From: Rallus limicola
Taxonomy: Eukaryota; Chordata; Aves; Gruiformes; Rallidae
Length of the DNA stretch: 64,000 nt
NCBI GenBank assembly: GCA_022605955.1
Contig: JAKCOZ010000003.1
Span: 45,534,761-45,598,760 of the forward strand
Direction of reading: 5' to 3'
In this document: in pieces, positions 13,101 to 27,900 of the stretch
How positions within the stretch are numbered: position 1 is the stretch's first letter
Layout: each line of letters starts with the position of its first letter
Position numbers and translations under genes: made by a program
Notes under the pieces: model-generated
Databases searched by the model: none
The model's input: the letters and a program-made list of their open reading frames with translations, nothing else
What the model was told of the DNA's origin: nothing

Positions 13101-16100
13101 CAGTGTTTCACATCTTTTAAGAAAGATGCGTTTAGATGTGATGCAGGAGTGTTTCAGAGCTGCTAAGAGCATGTATGCAGCAGAGGTATTTGATAATAAT
13201 ATAAGAGCTCAGGTATTTCTTAGACCACCTCTTGATGTTCCAGAGGCACTTCCATTTGAAGGTCAGTCTGATGGCCTCCCATAATGGCTTTTGCTTTTTT
13301 GATGGATTTAGAGGTAGACATGATCAGGCTTCTGTGTGGACCCAAGTAAAACCGTCAAATTCTTTCTAACTCTGAGGTAGGGGAGGGCTCTGAAAACAGC
13401 TTTCAGTTGCTTCACTGCTTGTTTTCCAGCTGACCATGTTTATTCCAACTCATTCTGCACTTTGTGGGGCACAGGAAGACAGATTTCACAGTAATCTCTT
13501 CAATACCAGGTTTATAACTGACAGGGGAAAATGGTTTTGCTAAAAAACATTCTTTGGAAAAAATTAAGTGATGTTTTTAACCAAGTTCTGGAACCTGTAT
13601 ACATTGTTGAATTAGTACAACTTAAACTAATTCAGTGTATGTGCAAAGGAATGTTTTCTTTAAAACACAAACAAAAATTAGTCCTTTCCAAGGTCTTTAT
13701 TTTGCAGCTCCAAACTGCAGGGTGGTCAGAAGGCTTAAATACTGCTGCGTGTGTATATGAGAACAATCCATGGATTTACCTGTTTGTAAAAATATAAATG
13801 GTAGCCCAAAATATCCTTGCTGTAACTTCCCATGGTGTCTGTGGCCAATATCAGCCTTATGTTAGCTGCAAAATAAAGATGTGAGAGTGTGGTTGTTTCT
13901 GCAGTGGCAGCAGGACTTAACCTTGAACATGTAATGTATTCAACTGTTTTCCATTGCACACTAGCATCATTCTTGACAATTAAGGCCTGAAATTGGTTTC
14001 AGTAGAGACTGAGAGCTGTGAATGGGGTTTGAGTCTGACAAATATGAGTCTGGGGGAAGGGCTGTGAATGAGCGCTCTCAAGTGAATGAACGGAGCTGCT
14101 GTCAGACTTGAAGTGCTAGGGAGGACTTCACATAGGTTCCGGTGACTGTGAATGTTAGGCAGGCTTTGCTGTGGGAGCAAAGGCTTCTACCAGTTTCAAG
14201 TGTAACAGCTCTACCAGCTTGAAGGAGAGAGGATCTTGCAGGTTTGAGGTTTTTTCGAGTGCAGTTGAGAACTGTTGGCAAGCAAGTTGTTATAGGAGCA
14301 TTGAGCACAGATTTATTCTGACAGGATGATGGTTAACTGCAAGCATAAATTTTCAGCTACCCAGTGGACAAACAGCTAGCCTGCTTGAGAATGAGAGCTC
14401 ACAGATTTGCAAATGTAAAGATGTGCTATACATGCCTGCAGTGCAGGAGTATGGAATCGGCAGAGAGAGCCTGGATTCTAATTATGTCTTTTTGCTCCCG
14501 CCTGGATTGTTAAAGCTTTTGAGCAGTTGGTGAATTTGCCCTGCAAGGGAAGTGATGAAGCTAGTCTGACAGCCTGAGCTCTTCTGCCATCTGTAGCATG
14601 TTAACTGTTTCTAAAACTTGGTAACCATCAAAGTGCATGGGAGCATCACAGAATTTTATGTGGTAAGACTGTAAGGGGAACCTTGTAATGAATGAAACTG
14701 CCTTAAAACCAATGCTTTTTATTACCCCTGGTGTTCTGCTGCCTAACAGTCTGTCTGTTGTAGAGCCAAAGGCAAAATTTGTTTGTGAAGACAATAAAAG
14801 CTGCAGTGGTTCCTGCAGCAAATGACCCCTGAATGCAAAGGAATTGCCATGCTGTTGTAGTTATGCCCAGGGCACTGGTGTGTTGGCTTCACAATGCAGG
14901 GGAGGGGGAGAAGTAGCAAGAGCAAAGAGACACAGGGGAATGGTTTCCTGAAGTGGTGCAAAAAGTATCCCAGCTTGGACATTTAAAATCATGAGGAATT
15001 CAGAAGGCCACTGAATGCAGGGCATGTGCCCTGCCTGCTGTTCCTGTACTAGGAGGCTGAGTGGGTGCGTGGGGGATGCTGCTGCATGCCAGCTACACTT
15101 GCACACAGGGCACTGTGTCACTGGTCTTATGAAAAGCATTGGAGCATCAAATGCATTGTAAGTCATGCTCCAACAGGATTGTCTTTAAAGTCTGACTGTC
15201 AAACAGGCTGCACTAAAATGGGTAAATAGCATGATTTGCATCAAACATCTATCTATACATTGTGCCAAACCTCTTTCTCTCTTAAAAAAACCCAACAAAA
15301 ACCAACCACCAAACAATGAAGTAATGCAGCATCAGTGGCCATTAAAAGCTGGCACATCCTCCTTTCTTGACAACTTCCAAGATGTGGATTGCATCACCTC
15401 ACTTGCCATGGCCCAAGGGAAAAACATAGTGTGCTTTACTTGAGTGCATCTGCATTTACGTGATGTACAGACTTGGTGATGTGGGATTTGCTTTGCAGCA
15501 TGGTTGAGAGAGTGCTAGCTCTTGGTCTCAGCTGCACCCTTTCTGCTGGAACAGAGTTCAATAGGATTCGTGACTGAAGTTGGGTTTAGGGCTTCCTGTT
15601 TTTCTGATGAACATCTACAGAATAGGGAAGAGTCAGTTTGATACACCCAGTAACTCTCTTTGGCTGCTTTAAAAAACAGAAATCAAAACTCTTCACTTCT
15701 TTGTTGTGAGGGAGGGGGGGAAAGTGGCTGTTTTTTTTAAAACTAAGTATTGATGACACTGAAAGAGCTCTTTTTGAAGGCTTTGGATTTTCAATAGTAT
15801 GCTTTTGCAGTATCTTCACATTCCTGTTCATGTCCGTTTCCCTTTTATTTTATTCCCTAAGGGCACTGGTGATTAGCTTAATACTGGGGTGGCTACTATC
15901 TCTTGGGGGAGAGAAAATACTTTAGTTGAAATCTTGACAAATGGAAGACTGAAGTATTAAATGGTATTGTCATATTTCTGTGTTCAGTTTATAAAGCTGG
16001 TGAATACTTTTTCAGTACTCCTGCTGCTTTCTATCCCTGCAGAGAGACCTTGATCTGTTGCTGCTAAATAAACATACTTCTGTTGCCATTCCAATTTCAA

Positions 16101-19100
16101 CATTTTCTCCACTTCCTCGGGGTTAAAGTGGTAACACGTGATTGTTAGTAGCACATAGTGTTTTCCTTAGTGAGAAGTAATAGGAGAGAAGATACTTTAA
16201 AACAGGAATTATTTTCAGAAGTTGTTTACTTGTGGGCTTATGCATTTTTACTCTAAGGAGAAACCAGGAGTGCAGAGAGCATTTTTCTAGCATCTTCTGT
16301 TCTTTTTTTAAAGCTGGTTGTTGTCAGAGAAGATCATAAATAAGATGCCTGCTTGAGTTTTCATAGCCTGAAACTGGCATGGACTAACCCTTTTACTGTG
16401 GTGGTTACTGGCTGAGGTGGCAATGGTATTTTCAGTGTCAACAGTAATTATTTTGCTGCTTAGGAAAACATGCTAAACAGCGTTTTCAGACCTTTGTACA
16501 GATGTCTAACAAATGATTGAACTTGTCCATTGCTGCACAAAAAAGACTCAGAAAGCAGGGGTAACTGGAGGATTTACCAAGATTGATCTTAACCTGAGAT
16601 GCCAAGGCAGAAGCAATAGACTGTGGCTGCTGAATTGAGACCTCATCGGAATCTGAAAAGGGCTTCTATGTACTGAGCATTCATTATGGTCAGCAAAACT
16701 GTTACTTTCCCTGCTTTCAGAAATTGAGGACAAAATCTGTTGCTTCACAGGCTTCATAAGAACATTGATACCCACATCACAGTGCAGAATGCTCATTGAT
16801 CCCTTAGTTTCCAGCAAGTTTAAAGATAAAACATGCATTCAGCTTCTGCCTTTTACTGATGTTAAGATCTATTTGTTGCACAAACCCCACTTTCTCCAGG
16901 CAGAGTTCACAGGGCTCTTTGGTTATTGTTTCTGTGCTGTCTCTGAACTGGGTGTCCTGGGAGGAATTATATCTTCTGTGAAGATCCTGCTTAGCTGGTA
17001 CTGTGATAATGTGATTAGATCAATAATTAATGTTGAGTGTGCTGTGTGGCCTTTCATGTAACCCAAGATGTGAATAAGCAGGTGACCTGCGGTATAACAA
17101 AGACTTGTGGTTCATCAGCAAGAATAAGCGCAACAAGAAATTTGTAGAATGTTTTACCTGAGTGTTTAACACTCTCTTGCTTATGGCAATGACAACAAAT
17201 AAGGATGAGAGCAAGTGTAAGGACCACAGGGTTTTCAAGGAAGAGCAAAGTCCTTCTGGCATTTTTTTCCTCTTCTGGACACATTGCAATAAAATGATAT
17301 TTCTGTCCTTCCAGAAGACATTTAGAACAGCTCACCAAAACAGCCTTTTTCTTTTTTTAACCAAAAGAGTGGCAGAATAAGATGAAACCATTTCTGTAAA
17401 TGTGATGACAGCTTCTTACGCTTTTGGCAGACATGAAAACTAGTCTAGTTCTTTGAAGGAAAAAAAATTGAGCTCCTGACTGATGTCTGTGTTAAGGCAC
17501 GGAAGGAATGACTTCCTCTTGTTTGCATTAGGTCTCTTACTTCTCGGTTTCATAGTAAGAGCCCAGTGAACAAAGTTCCTGACCCTTTTTCTGCTGGCCA
17601 TTTGCTTCAGGCCAGAGAATTGATCTGGGACATGCAGTGGCACAAAGGAGCAGGCACCTTGCAGGAGCAGCATAGGATTGCCAGAGCATCTGTAGCAGAC
17701 CAGCGGAAACAGATATAGCAGAAGCAGCTGGGGTTTTCCTCAGGCTACAGAAAATGAACATCTGCTCTTCTTGACACTAGATGAGCAAGGATTTGGGAAG
17801 AGGATGTACAAATTCATTAGCTGAACTAGGCATCCAAATATTTAACATGAGGCATTCAGCTTTTTGAGTGCTGCTATTAATGTAAGCAGGCTTCCAGCGT
17901 AAAATTCCTATCACCTTGAAGCAGTGAACCCTTCCACATGGCTACTAGTAAAAAATCTGTCTGGGGAGCATTAGAGCATGCAAGTAAAACAAGAAAACTT
18001 CTTTGTTTAGAAGTATAGCTTTGGTAATGTCTGATAAAGCACTTTCTAAAATAACAGTTGTTAGAGCTTTTGCACAATACCGCTTTCATCCACTTCTGAC
18101 ATTTAAACATTGAAATACTATTGAGTCAGTGTTGCAGAATGTTTTCATGATGACCATATTACTCCAAGGAGTCTGATCAAGGAGCCAAAAAACCAAATAA
18201 CCTCAGGCATTTTTTCTCCTGCATCATCTATTGGAAAGTTTCTCTCAAGGCACACATTCAGAAATGGTGATGAAGTACCCTGACATAGTATGTCCTATAA
18301 AGTGGCTTAATGACTTTAAAGTGCAATCCTGACTTGAATAGAAGTCATGTTTTAAAGGTCAAAAGTGCTTGAGCTTGTGATTAAAAACAAGACTTTGTTG
18401 TAATTCACTTGTTAGCTATGCTGGTTTACTGTGCTGCAAGCGAAGTGTACTGCGTTTTCCTAAAAGTAAGACTTCTACCTACAGTTTAATTGAAGTAAAC
18501 CTGTCAAGACAAATAAAAAACTTATTACTTGATCTGCAGAAGTGTTTTTTAACAGCTGCAAATAATAGGCAAAATAACTTGAGTCCCATGGTGGATTTTC
18601 AAGGCTGGAGACTCAAAGTGTTTTAAATTATAAACTTGGCATACCTGCGTGGGACTTGAAGATGGACTCCTGCCACTTTCCTGAGTGAAACTGTGTGAGA
18701 AACACTCTGTAGGTGCTTTGTAGTGAACCCGACCTGTTCTTCCTCTCACCCTGGGAAAATGCTGGGATACGTGAGAGGAGATGATAGCTTTGTTCTGTTT
18801 GACTTGTTCGTGTATTCAGCAGGCTTGACAGTTTTCCATGATGTGAATGGTAAAGAAACATGCACCCAACTTGCGAAGGAACCCATTAATAGCTTTTTTC
18901 TAAAACTTAAGAAAAGGTGATCTCTTAGGCTTAACTGTTTACACGTTCAACTCTGGGCCTTCCCTGTTAAAGTCAGCAGCAGCTCTGGTTTTTTCTAGTG
19001 TGGAAGAACTACAGCTGGCAAGTCATTACCCCAGTCATATGTGTTGGAGGGACTAAAATATTTTTAATACAGACCTGGTGCTTAGGTTGCTGAAATATTT

Positions 19101-21917
19101 CACAGTTCTTTTTTTCTGCCATTTCTTTCCTTCCACTCCCATTAGCTGTCATTAGAAAAGTGCTTCACAGATATGATATTACAGTTGAAGATATAAATCT
19201 GCATATCAGGTCTAAAGGTACAGACTTTGACATAGTTATTGCATTTATTAAATCTGATTTTTTTTTTCTTACAGAGTCACATTGATTGAGGTCTGCCTTT
19301 GTCAGGCTATTTCAGAGTGCTAGAGAAAATACTGTACTCCAGATACCCTGTCTGGCAGTGGTGTGTGAGCAACACTGAACTTTGAGTGACCTATTTGAAT
19401 AGATTAGGGATGAATACAGCGAATATCCTGTCACAGTACCTATAAAAGACACTAAGCAGCTGAGTATGGTGCTGCTGTAATGCACATGGCTTTGTGGTAG
19501 ACAGGCAGAGAATGAAAACATTTGAACTTAGTGCAGAGCAGATGGCCTACTGCTGCCTTTTTATGTGTCATAGTATGAGATCTGGAGCAGAAAATAGCAA
19601 TATTCAGGCTAGATTTGCATTGGCAAAAAAAAACAGGTGAAAGATGCTCAGGTGTTCTCTCTGATAATTGCAACCAAATGGTTTTGTCAGCAAGGAAGGA
19701 AGAGAAAGATGAGTGGTTCTGGATGTGAGGCTAGTCCCATCAGCTGGGTCTGGGGGTGAGGAAACAAGTCAGGGTTGTAGCTCCCTAGCCAATGCTGATA
19801 AAGCCTGTTTCTGACTTTGAAGAAAGTTTGTCTCATCACTCATCTGCTTTAGCCTCAGAGTGTGTTCTAGGAAAATCAGCTGGCAAAGTCATGAATGGTC
19901 TTTATGGTAGAAATTAGATCAGGATGATGTCAGGCAAACCGAAGTGTGAGTTTGAAAGAGAAGAAACAGATGATGAGCAGAGGCAACAATGTGGGCTAAT
20001 GGTGTGTGTGGGTAGGGATGGCCCATGCAGGGAGCAGAGTAACAGTTCCAGAAAACTGCAAGCCTGTTCCAACAAAATACAGTCAAGCAGTCCAAGAAAC
20101 TGGAAAAGCAGTGGAGGAGAGGGTGGAGGCTTGAGGATGGCTTTTAGGAAGAGGGGAGAAGCTTCCTTGGAATATTAAAAGGTGCATAGGTTAGGAGTGC
20201 AAGGCTGTGCTCTTGAAGTGGACAGAAAGGGTTGGTGTTTAGTGTAGTGAGACTTGCCATCTTTCTACCTGGTCTGCTTGGAGCTGCCATGAAAGTGATG
20301 GATAAAGACTTGGGGGGTGAGGTGGTGTGCAAGCAGATGGCAGCCTGGAGGACCATAGGGTGAAACAGGCTTTGGCAGCTGGGGTGGGAATATTATGTAA
20401 TGCTATAAACAGTAATATTAGTCTTGGGTTGTGGTTTTTAATTCTTTGCAATTTTGAAAATTCTCAATTGGGTTAGTTCAAATGTTCCTTCTCCCTCAGA
20501 ACAAGTGCTAATGAGTGCTCACTTCTGTAGGGATAAGATTCTTGTTGTGCGCTATCCAAATGTTGAGCTGTAAACTGTTTCCTCATGCTGTAAACAACAA
20601 TTTGCATCTAATAATGAATTGATAAAACACACTGCATTCCTTTTTCTTTTAAAAGTAGCTTTTAGCAGTGATTTAACTATCAACACATTTGTCAGCTATA
20701 TGATGATATAGGGAATGGGAGCTATGTACTTTTTAGGAGACTTCAACTTTGTTCCACCTCTATCCTTGGCAGTGGGTCTCTAGCTTGCATTTCTCAGAGT
20801 GTGTAAGGCCTGATAGTCACTGCTCCCTACATTAAATGACTTCTGAATGTGTCAGATTAAACACTTTCTATAACCAAGATACCTGACAACTAAGCAGAAA
20901 TCTGCTATGCTGATTTTGACAGTTTAAACCATGGCATTAATATACTTAATGTAAATGTGTTTTCTGACAGTGTCTCTTATTTTGAAGATGTGCATAATAC
21001 TTAGTCGGGGGATGAATGCCAAGATACTTAAAAGTGAATGGGAATTTACCAGAATAGCACTTGAAAGACAGACTTGTACCATTTATAGAAGCATAGTTAT
21101 AAAGACATCAAACAAAGAAGTAGTCTGGGAATGGGTAGAGATGACAAAACCTGAGGAGCCATTAAAATTTGGGATAAGGGTCATTCTTGGGATGAATGGA
21201 GTCTGCTTTTGCCAGTATTCTGTACAGTCTTGGTGAAATCTGTGACCTGTGAATTGTCTAAAAAGAAAATTCAGCTAAAGTATCATATGATGTGTTCCCT
21301 GAGTCAGCTCTTCAGGATCACTCATTGCCTCCTGCTTCACTCTGAATCTGCTTTTGAGTTGCCTTTTGTCATCTCTGAAAAGTGAATGTGAAACTTACAT
21401 TGCAATTCTTGTCCTGTGGCCTTCTTTTATTTTAACTTTGCATGAGAGAAATTTTAAGCATGTGGTTTGTGGCAGATGCCTCCTGTGGAAACTCAAGCAA
21501 TGTTTCCTGAGTTGAAATGCAGGATTATATCAGTTATTCTGATTATACAAGTTATCCTTAACACTGAGAACAAGAACTATAATCTGTACAGGAATACTGA
21601 GTGTTTCTTTATGCTGCTTCTATATTTTCTATGTGCACCCTCTTCAAAGGCTTTCCCTTGCTGCTCCTTTTCCCATCGGCCTTAAATTGGCATGCCTGAT
21701 CCCAAGCAAGCTGAAAATCTGTCACTATTTATGAGCAATGAGATGCTTGCCTGCCAGTGGCAAGCATGAAAATTAGAGTTCTCAGGGAATTATCTTTTCA
21801 AGAAACACCCCATCACTGGGAGGGAAGGTGGCTGTGGGCGTGATATCTTGTACTTTTTAACACTTCCTGTTCCACAGCCTAGGTGAAGGTTAGGTAGTGT
21901 TTTTCCATTTTCTTTGA

Positions 21918-21934
21918 GGGGGGGATGGGAGGGG
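21918..21934 (+). other. G-rich tract able to form a G-quadruplex
   Basis: G7 at 21918-21924, G3 at 21927-21929 and G4 at 21931-21934 give four G-runs of three or more if the G7 run is split by a one-base loop. It lies in non-repetitive intron 2 sequence on the coding strand, so it would also be present in the pre-mRNA. Folding is only inferred. Confidence 0.3.
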
Positions 21935-24900
21935 AACTCACAAAACGAGCAAGAACCACCCCCCACCACAACAAACTCAAGCTGAAGTTTTCCAGTTCCT
22001 GTTCTGCCTCCTTGTTTTGGTTTAAGAGGAGCTTTTTACCTGGGTCCTTTCCTGCTCTTCTCTTACAGCTAAACCAATTCTTCCCACTGTTGGATGTCCC
22101 TTTGCCTTTGAAATTTTTGGTGGTGGGTGAAGACACCTGCTGCCTGTTTATAATGAACAGCCTCCCACTCTTTACTGGTATTTTCTGCTTTGCCTCACAG
22201 TTGTGAGTCTTTATCCTGAATGTCAGGAACAAAAGTCTGCAGAATGAGTGTAATCTCCTTGGTTTTGTAAAGGCACTGTGGCAGTCTTCCTTTTATGCTC
22301 AGAAATTTGGTGATAGCTTCTAAGTTATGTTGCCTTCACATATTAAGCTTTTTGCTGTAATGAGAAAGAGTAACTATATATTTTAATGAGATCTTAAATT
22401 CTAGGGAAGTTCATTCCCCCAGGTCAAACTTCTTGTTTGCAAGGGATGGAAGGCTGCCAATATGCTGTACTTGAAAGGAATCATTGTGCAGTATTTGTCC
22501 TTTTAAGCCATCCTACCCCAACTATCAACCCAAAGTGCCACTTTTTACATGAGAACAAGCATAATGACATGGAAAACATCTGTTCATTCTCACTTGATGT
22601 TCAGACTGGGGCTTAATAGGTGCAAACCTTGTCAAAATAAGTCATCTAAACATGTGGTTTGTTAATATGACTGTGTCTACACCTTGGTGTAGTCTGCATG
22701 AAGCTTTCTCACACAAATCATACTTGCTGCTGTCTAAGCCTCCCTGGCCTGAATAGCTTTTCTCCTGAGTCCAATCCCAGCAGTTACAACAACCTGGGAG
22801 AAGTATTTGCCTCCTGGCTCTAGCTGCTGGGTCCTTGGGAAGGAGGCAGCTGCCATGGTGAAGTTGCAGTTCTTGAGCTGTGCTCCTTGCTGGCCCACAC
22901 TCTGTTCCTGGAAAAGAGAAGTAATTTGGCTTCAGCACAGCTGTTCATTACTTTGTGCAGGGCAGGTCCTGTTGCTGGGGTAGTAGCAAGGGAAACCCTT
23001 CCTAAGGTGAAGGTGTAAGCCATATGTAGTCCTCCTTATGACAGAGATGCACCTAGATTCCCTCCAGTTTGCGCAGTTCCTGTTTCCCTTATTCCTGCTA
23101 CAGGCAGCCTTGTCAGAGGGATAAGAGATCTGTTATTAGCTACCTGGAATTTATTGTTAGCTAGGAAGCCATCCTGAAATGGAAATCCAGAGTCAAATTA
23201 CATCTGATCTTCATTGCTCCAATGCTCCTTTATAGCTGTCTTGTGGATGGATTATTAATCCCTGTGACACCCCCTGCTCTCCACAGTAGAGCCAAAGGGA
23301 AAGAGAAATCAGTCATTTTGCTGATGACTTACTTTCTAATTGCTGTGTTTGAAAGTAGGAACACCAGATACTTTTAGTTCAGCTAATGCTCCCCTCTGGT
23401 CCTCAAAGGGTGATTTGATGGTAGCCAGATGTTAGTCATCGTTAATCCTCACCCCACAAATTCCAGGCATTAAAACAATTATTGCCTTTTATCCTTAAAT
23501 TTGGAAGCTATTGCAATTCACTTGGTATTTCAGTTTAGCATTTGATGTAGGAATTGATTGGTGTGATACAGTCAGCGTGTTGGGCAGTGAAGGAAAATAG
23601 TGCTGGCTGTGGCTTTCATTGCATCTAGAAATTGAATTAATGTTTGATATTTCTAGGTTGCAATCCCATCTCATTTTCCCCGAGTGCATGTATGCTTAAG
23701 TACACATACCTGTCACTGATTTGCTGATAAATCATTGTCATGATTAAGTAGGAAATCTGTAAATAAATCCCAGTATTCAAGGCCTAGCTATTCTTACTCA
23801 TAAGTGTTAAACAATGAGGGGAGATGTTTGGTTTCCTTTTACTGGTGGACTCTGTGGTAAAGTGGAGATCAGTATTGGAGATTACAGTACTGAGTCGAAG
23901 TCTGGTTATAGTGTGTGGAAAAGCGATAGTTAAACTTATGAAAATAGCTTTCTGCTGGACACCAGGGTTGCCCTAGTCACTTGCTTGAAGTTATTGGTGT
24001 ATCCATCAGGGTATTGGTGGAGGTCTGGAGGAATCTCAGCAGTTGCAGTAGCCATCAAGTCTAGGCTTAGTTTCTTTAGCTTTGTTAGTAACCACACTTG
24101 GTTAGAGACAGTTGCCCAGCTCCTTTTGTCGAAAATACATCTCCTCTGATGAAACAGATTTATTAAAGACATCCTCTGTGCAATCGCTACTCAGCAGATA
24201 AAAATTCATCATGAAGTGGTTGTAGGGGCTTTGAAAGGAAGTGAAAAAGCCTATCTGTATTCTCCTTTTGAATCTTAAATTATTACAAAACATCAGCTTT
24301 TGGTTCTCAGGAAAATAATTCTTGCTTCAAAATTATTCCCATTCAGGATGCAATTAAATACCACTTAGTCACACAAATGTTTAAAGACAGGTTAGGCATA
24401 AAGAGCAATATATGGTGTGTTCAGTGACAGCACTGAGCCATTGTATTGAACAGCAGCCTTTGCAGGTCAGTGTGCTTGTCCTTGTCAGTTGAAGGAGTAG
24501 TGATGGGGACAGAAAATTTCTCTACTTGATCTCACTGCTAAAAGTAGGTGGGCTACACAACTGTAACACCTAATTTGCTGTGTCCAGATAGTTGACTTCA
24601 GATACTTCATACGTTGTTCTACATTTTTGTTAACCCAGATAGGGCCCATAAATACCAGGCTAAGAGTTCAGGTAAGAATATAAACTTACCTTGAGCTGCA
24701 CAACAGCTTGTTGGCTCTCATTTGTACCTTGAAAGCAGAGTAAAGCATTTTCAGATTAGCAGTACCACTGCCCTCAGACTCATGGCAATGCCCAGGTTTG
24801 TAGAGCAGTTGCTAATAACAAGCATACACAGAGCAAACATTCCAATAAGGTAAACCAGCTGGCTTTTGAATATATGTCCTAGTGAAACACACTGACCTCC

Positions 24901-27900
24901 TCAATAAAGAGCAGACAAGTAAAGACATTGAGTAATGACCTATAATTTGATGACAACTACTTCTCTCCATGCAGTTGAGTTCTCATCTGTTGCATGCTCA
25001 AAAAAACCTGAGCAGTAGCTCAGCTTTCCTAAGGATAATTAGACTAGTCCATCTTAATTTGCACATTATATGTTAATGCACAGAAAAATGCCTAAAAGTA
25101 AGTTTCAGATGTAGTCAGACAAAAAGTGCTTTTGTAAGTATTTGGAGAAGATGTAACACAGCAGGCAACAGATATGGCTTGTCCAGTGATTTGACCTGAG
25201 TACTAGCCTTTGAGTAAGAGGATAAATAGTACATACAAAATAGTTTATTCTGGTTGACAGAACCCAAAGTGGAACTGCTGACTAGGTTTCCTAGACCTCC
25301 AGTTTCTCCTCAAAACCAGTGATTTCCTCTTGTGGTTTTAACTTGCATATAGGTATGATAGATCTGACTGATCAAACTCAACCCACCCAGGCGGGCACTG
25401 GCCTACTGCTCCTTCTCCAGCCAGCAAGCAACCAGTGGGGAAATTGCTCTTCAGTCAAAGACCTGATCTGCCAAGAGATGGTGATTGCTGCACACAGATT
25501 TGGCAAGCACAGGAAGTAGATAAGGCCTCTCCTCTGATCCTTTGAGAGCATACTCTTCTCTCATCTTCTACCACCTTCATGGGTGTGAAGAAGACCCACT
25601 TTTTCCACCTTTCTGAGAAACTATAATGCCTATCTGACTTTGTTTTTAGCTTACCATGGATTTTTATTGCATTGGGGTTATAGCTGCAGACAGTGAGTTT
25701 CCATTTTAGAAAAGCAGATAGAAAACAAATCCTGAATTTTCTGTCTCAAAATATTTTTTACTCTGAATAGTTTGATATTAAATACAGGAACCAGTAGGGT
25801 TTCCTGGCATTAAAACTAAATGGAGAGTTCTGAACACTAATACATTTTTGTTTAAAAGGCAAACTGTACATCAGTACAGTACCCCTGCACAAAAACACAC
25901 CATCACAGTTCTATGGGATGTTCTAACACTTAAACAGAGCTTTAAAAGCATCTAAAGGTACAACAGCTTAGCGACTCTTCTCTAAAATAATTGTATGGCT
26001 AATGTAACATTTCATGAGTGGAACAAAAAGAGGTGGAAGTGAGGGGGTTTTTTGATAGTCGAACATGATACGAAAACCAGAACATGTAGAAGGTACTCTG
26101 TACCTTCAGTGACTGAATGTGAAGTGGTGTTAGTAGGCAGCGGGGAACACTTAGTTACTGGTCCTGTTGTGACCTGGCAGCTTTGCACATTTGCAGAGTG
26201 GTGCCACAGTTGATGCAACAGCTTAGCACATACGAATTTTTCTTTATTATGGGTCTAAAGGCGCAGATAATAAAGCCCTTCTGCTGTCAGAAGCACAGCT
26301 GCTGCAAAGGGGAGAGGTTACGGCTGTCTGGATAACGTCTCAGTGACTGGTGTGGCATGAACCGGATCAGAATAGGGTGGAAATGGGGAATGGACAAAGC
26401 TGGCTTAGCACCAGCTTTGCTCCATACCCTTCTGCAGACAACTTCTTGGCCTGTGGAGGCAATCTGGTACATGTGTCTGATTCTGTCTGGCAGAACAGTG
26501 TGTTCCAAAATTGGAGCCCAAAATACTTCAGGATTGTGTGCTGTATGCTAGAGTCAAAAGAATATAACATAGCTTTGGTCTCTTCTTGACTAAAGGTCAA
26601 AGGTGAAGTAGCAGATGACTCAAAGTATGACTTGTCCATACTGCACAGTAACATGGGCGGGAAGGGGCTGGGCTTTTTTAATGGTAATTATGTTGCTTTG
26701 TTAATGTTGAAGAGCAGAACCATGTGCAAAGTATGTAAGTTGGACACAAATTGTCAGAACTGGCTAAAGACTTTTAAATTTACTCACCAAAGCTAGCAAC
26801 CGCTGGAAAAAGTCTGAGGCTTTAGTGGCATGTGAAGGTGTGCACATGCAACAAATTCAGTCACAGCATTTCTGGTGTTTTCTGGTGTCCCTGTTATTTG
26901 GCAGGAGAGAAATGATGGTTTGGGTCTGAAGTGGGGAGATACCAGTACCACAAACCTGTATCTTGCTCATGTATGCACCACTGACTTCAATGAGCAGTAC
27001 TGGGAGCAGATGTCTCTTAGATTTCCCAATCTTAAGTAACTGATAAATCTGTCATTTGCATAGCTTAGCACTTAGTGACTGATTCTGCACACAGTTAACA
27101 TTCCCCATTGGTAAACGCTTTAAATGAGATTCTGCAGTAGTGTAAGATCAGATGCTTCCAATATACCACAAAAAAGGAAAAGAGTTAGTATCAGATCTTA
27201 CCAAAACTACAAAACATCTTGCTGTAAAAGTAAAAACTACGAAATAAGTGTGAAGGAACATAGTGTATGTTAACGCGCCCCATCCTTTTATGTATGGACA
27301 ATGTTTCTAGTGTCTGTCAGCTATGAAGAGGCATTTTCATCTCCTGCCCCCATAGCACCCTGGTTCCCAATTGTGTCAGACTTTGAAACAAAGATTGGCT
27401 TTACAAACAAGATCCAATTAGTGACTAAAGAAGAAACATTCTTCTCAGGGTGGATAAGTGTCTGGATTTGGTGAGGAACTGAAAACACTTGTGTGAAAAT
27501 TAGCATTATTCCCCAAGACAGTTTGTAATGAGAAATTGTTTCCATAGCCTTTTGGGTCCCTTTCCATCTATTTCTCTGATTAATTGAAGGATTGGATGGG
27601 GTTGAATAAAGAAAGGCTTCTTGTAGTCCAGTGGTCATGCCTTGTGCTCAGGGTGAGTGAAACGGCTGCTTACAGCTATGGAAACTCAGCTGGCAAATGC
27701 AGGTAAAAGCAACTTGCAGCTCAGTATGTACCCACATACCTGGTATGCATCAACTATTAATAAACCAATGCATGCAAGCATATGGTCATTTAGCTCCAGT
27801 TTTTGGTACAGTATAACTATATCTGTGTGTTTGCTTCTCTAAGACAGTCCTCTTCATTTAAGTCAATAGTGAGACTTTTATCTGCTCTTCTGTAGTGAGC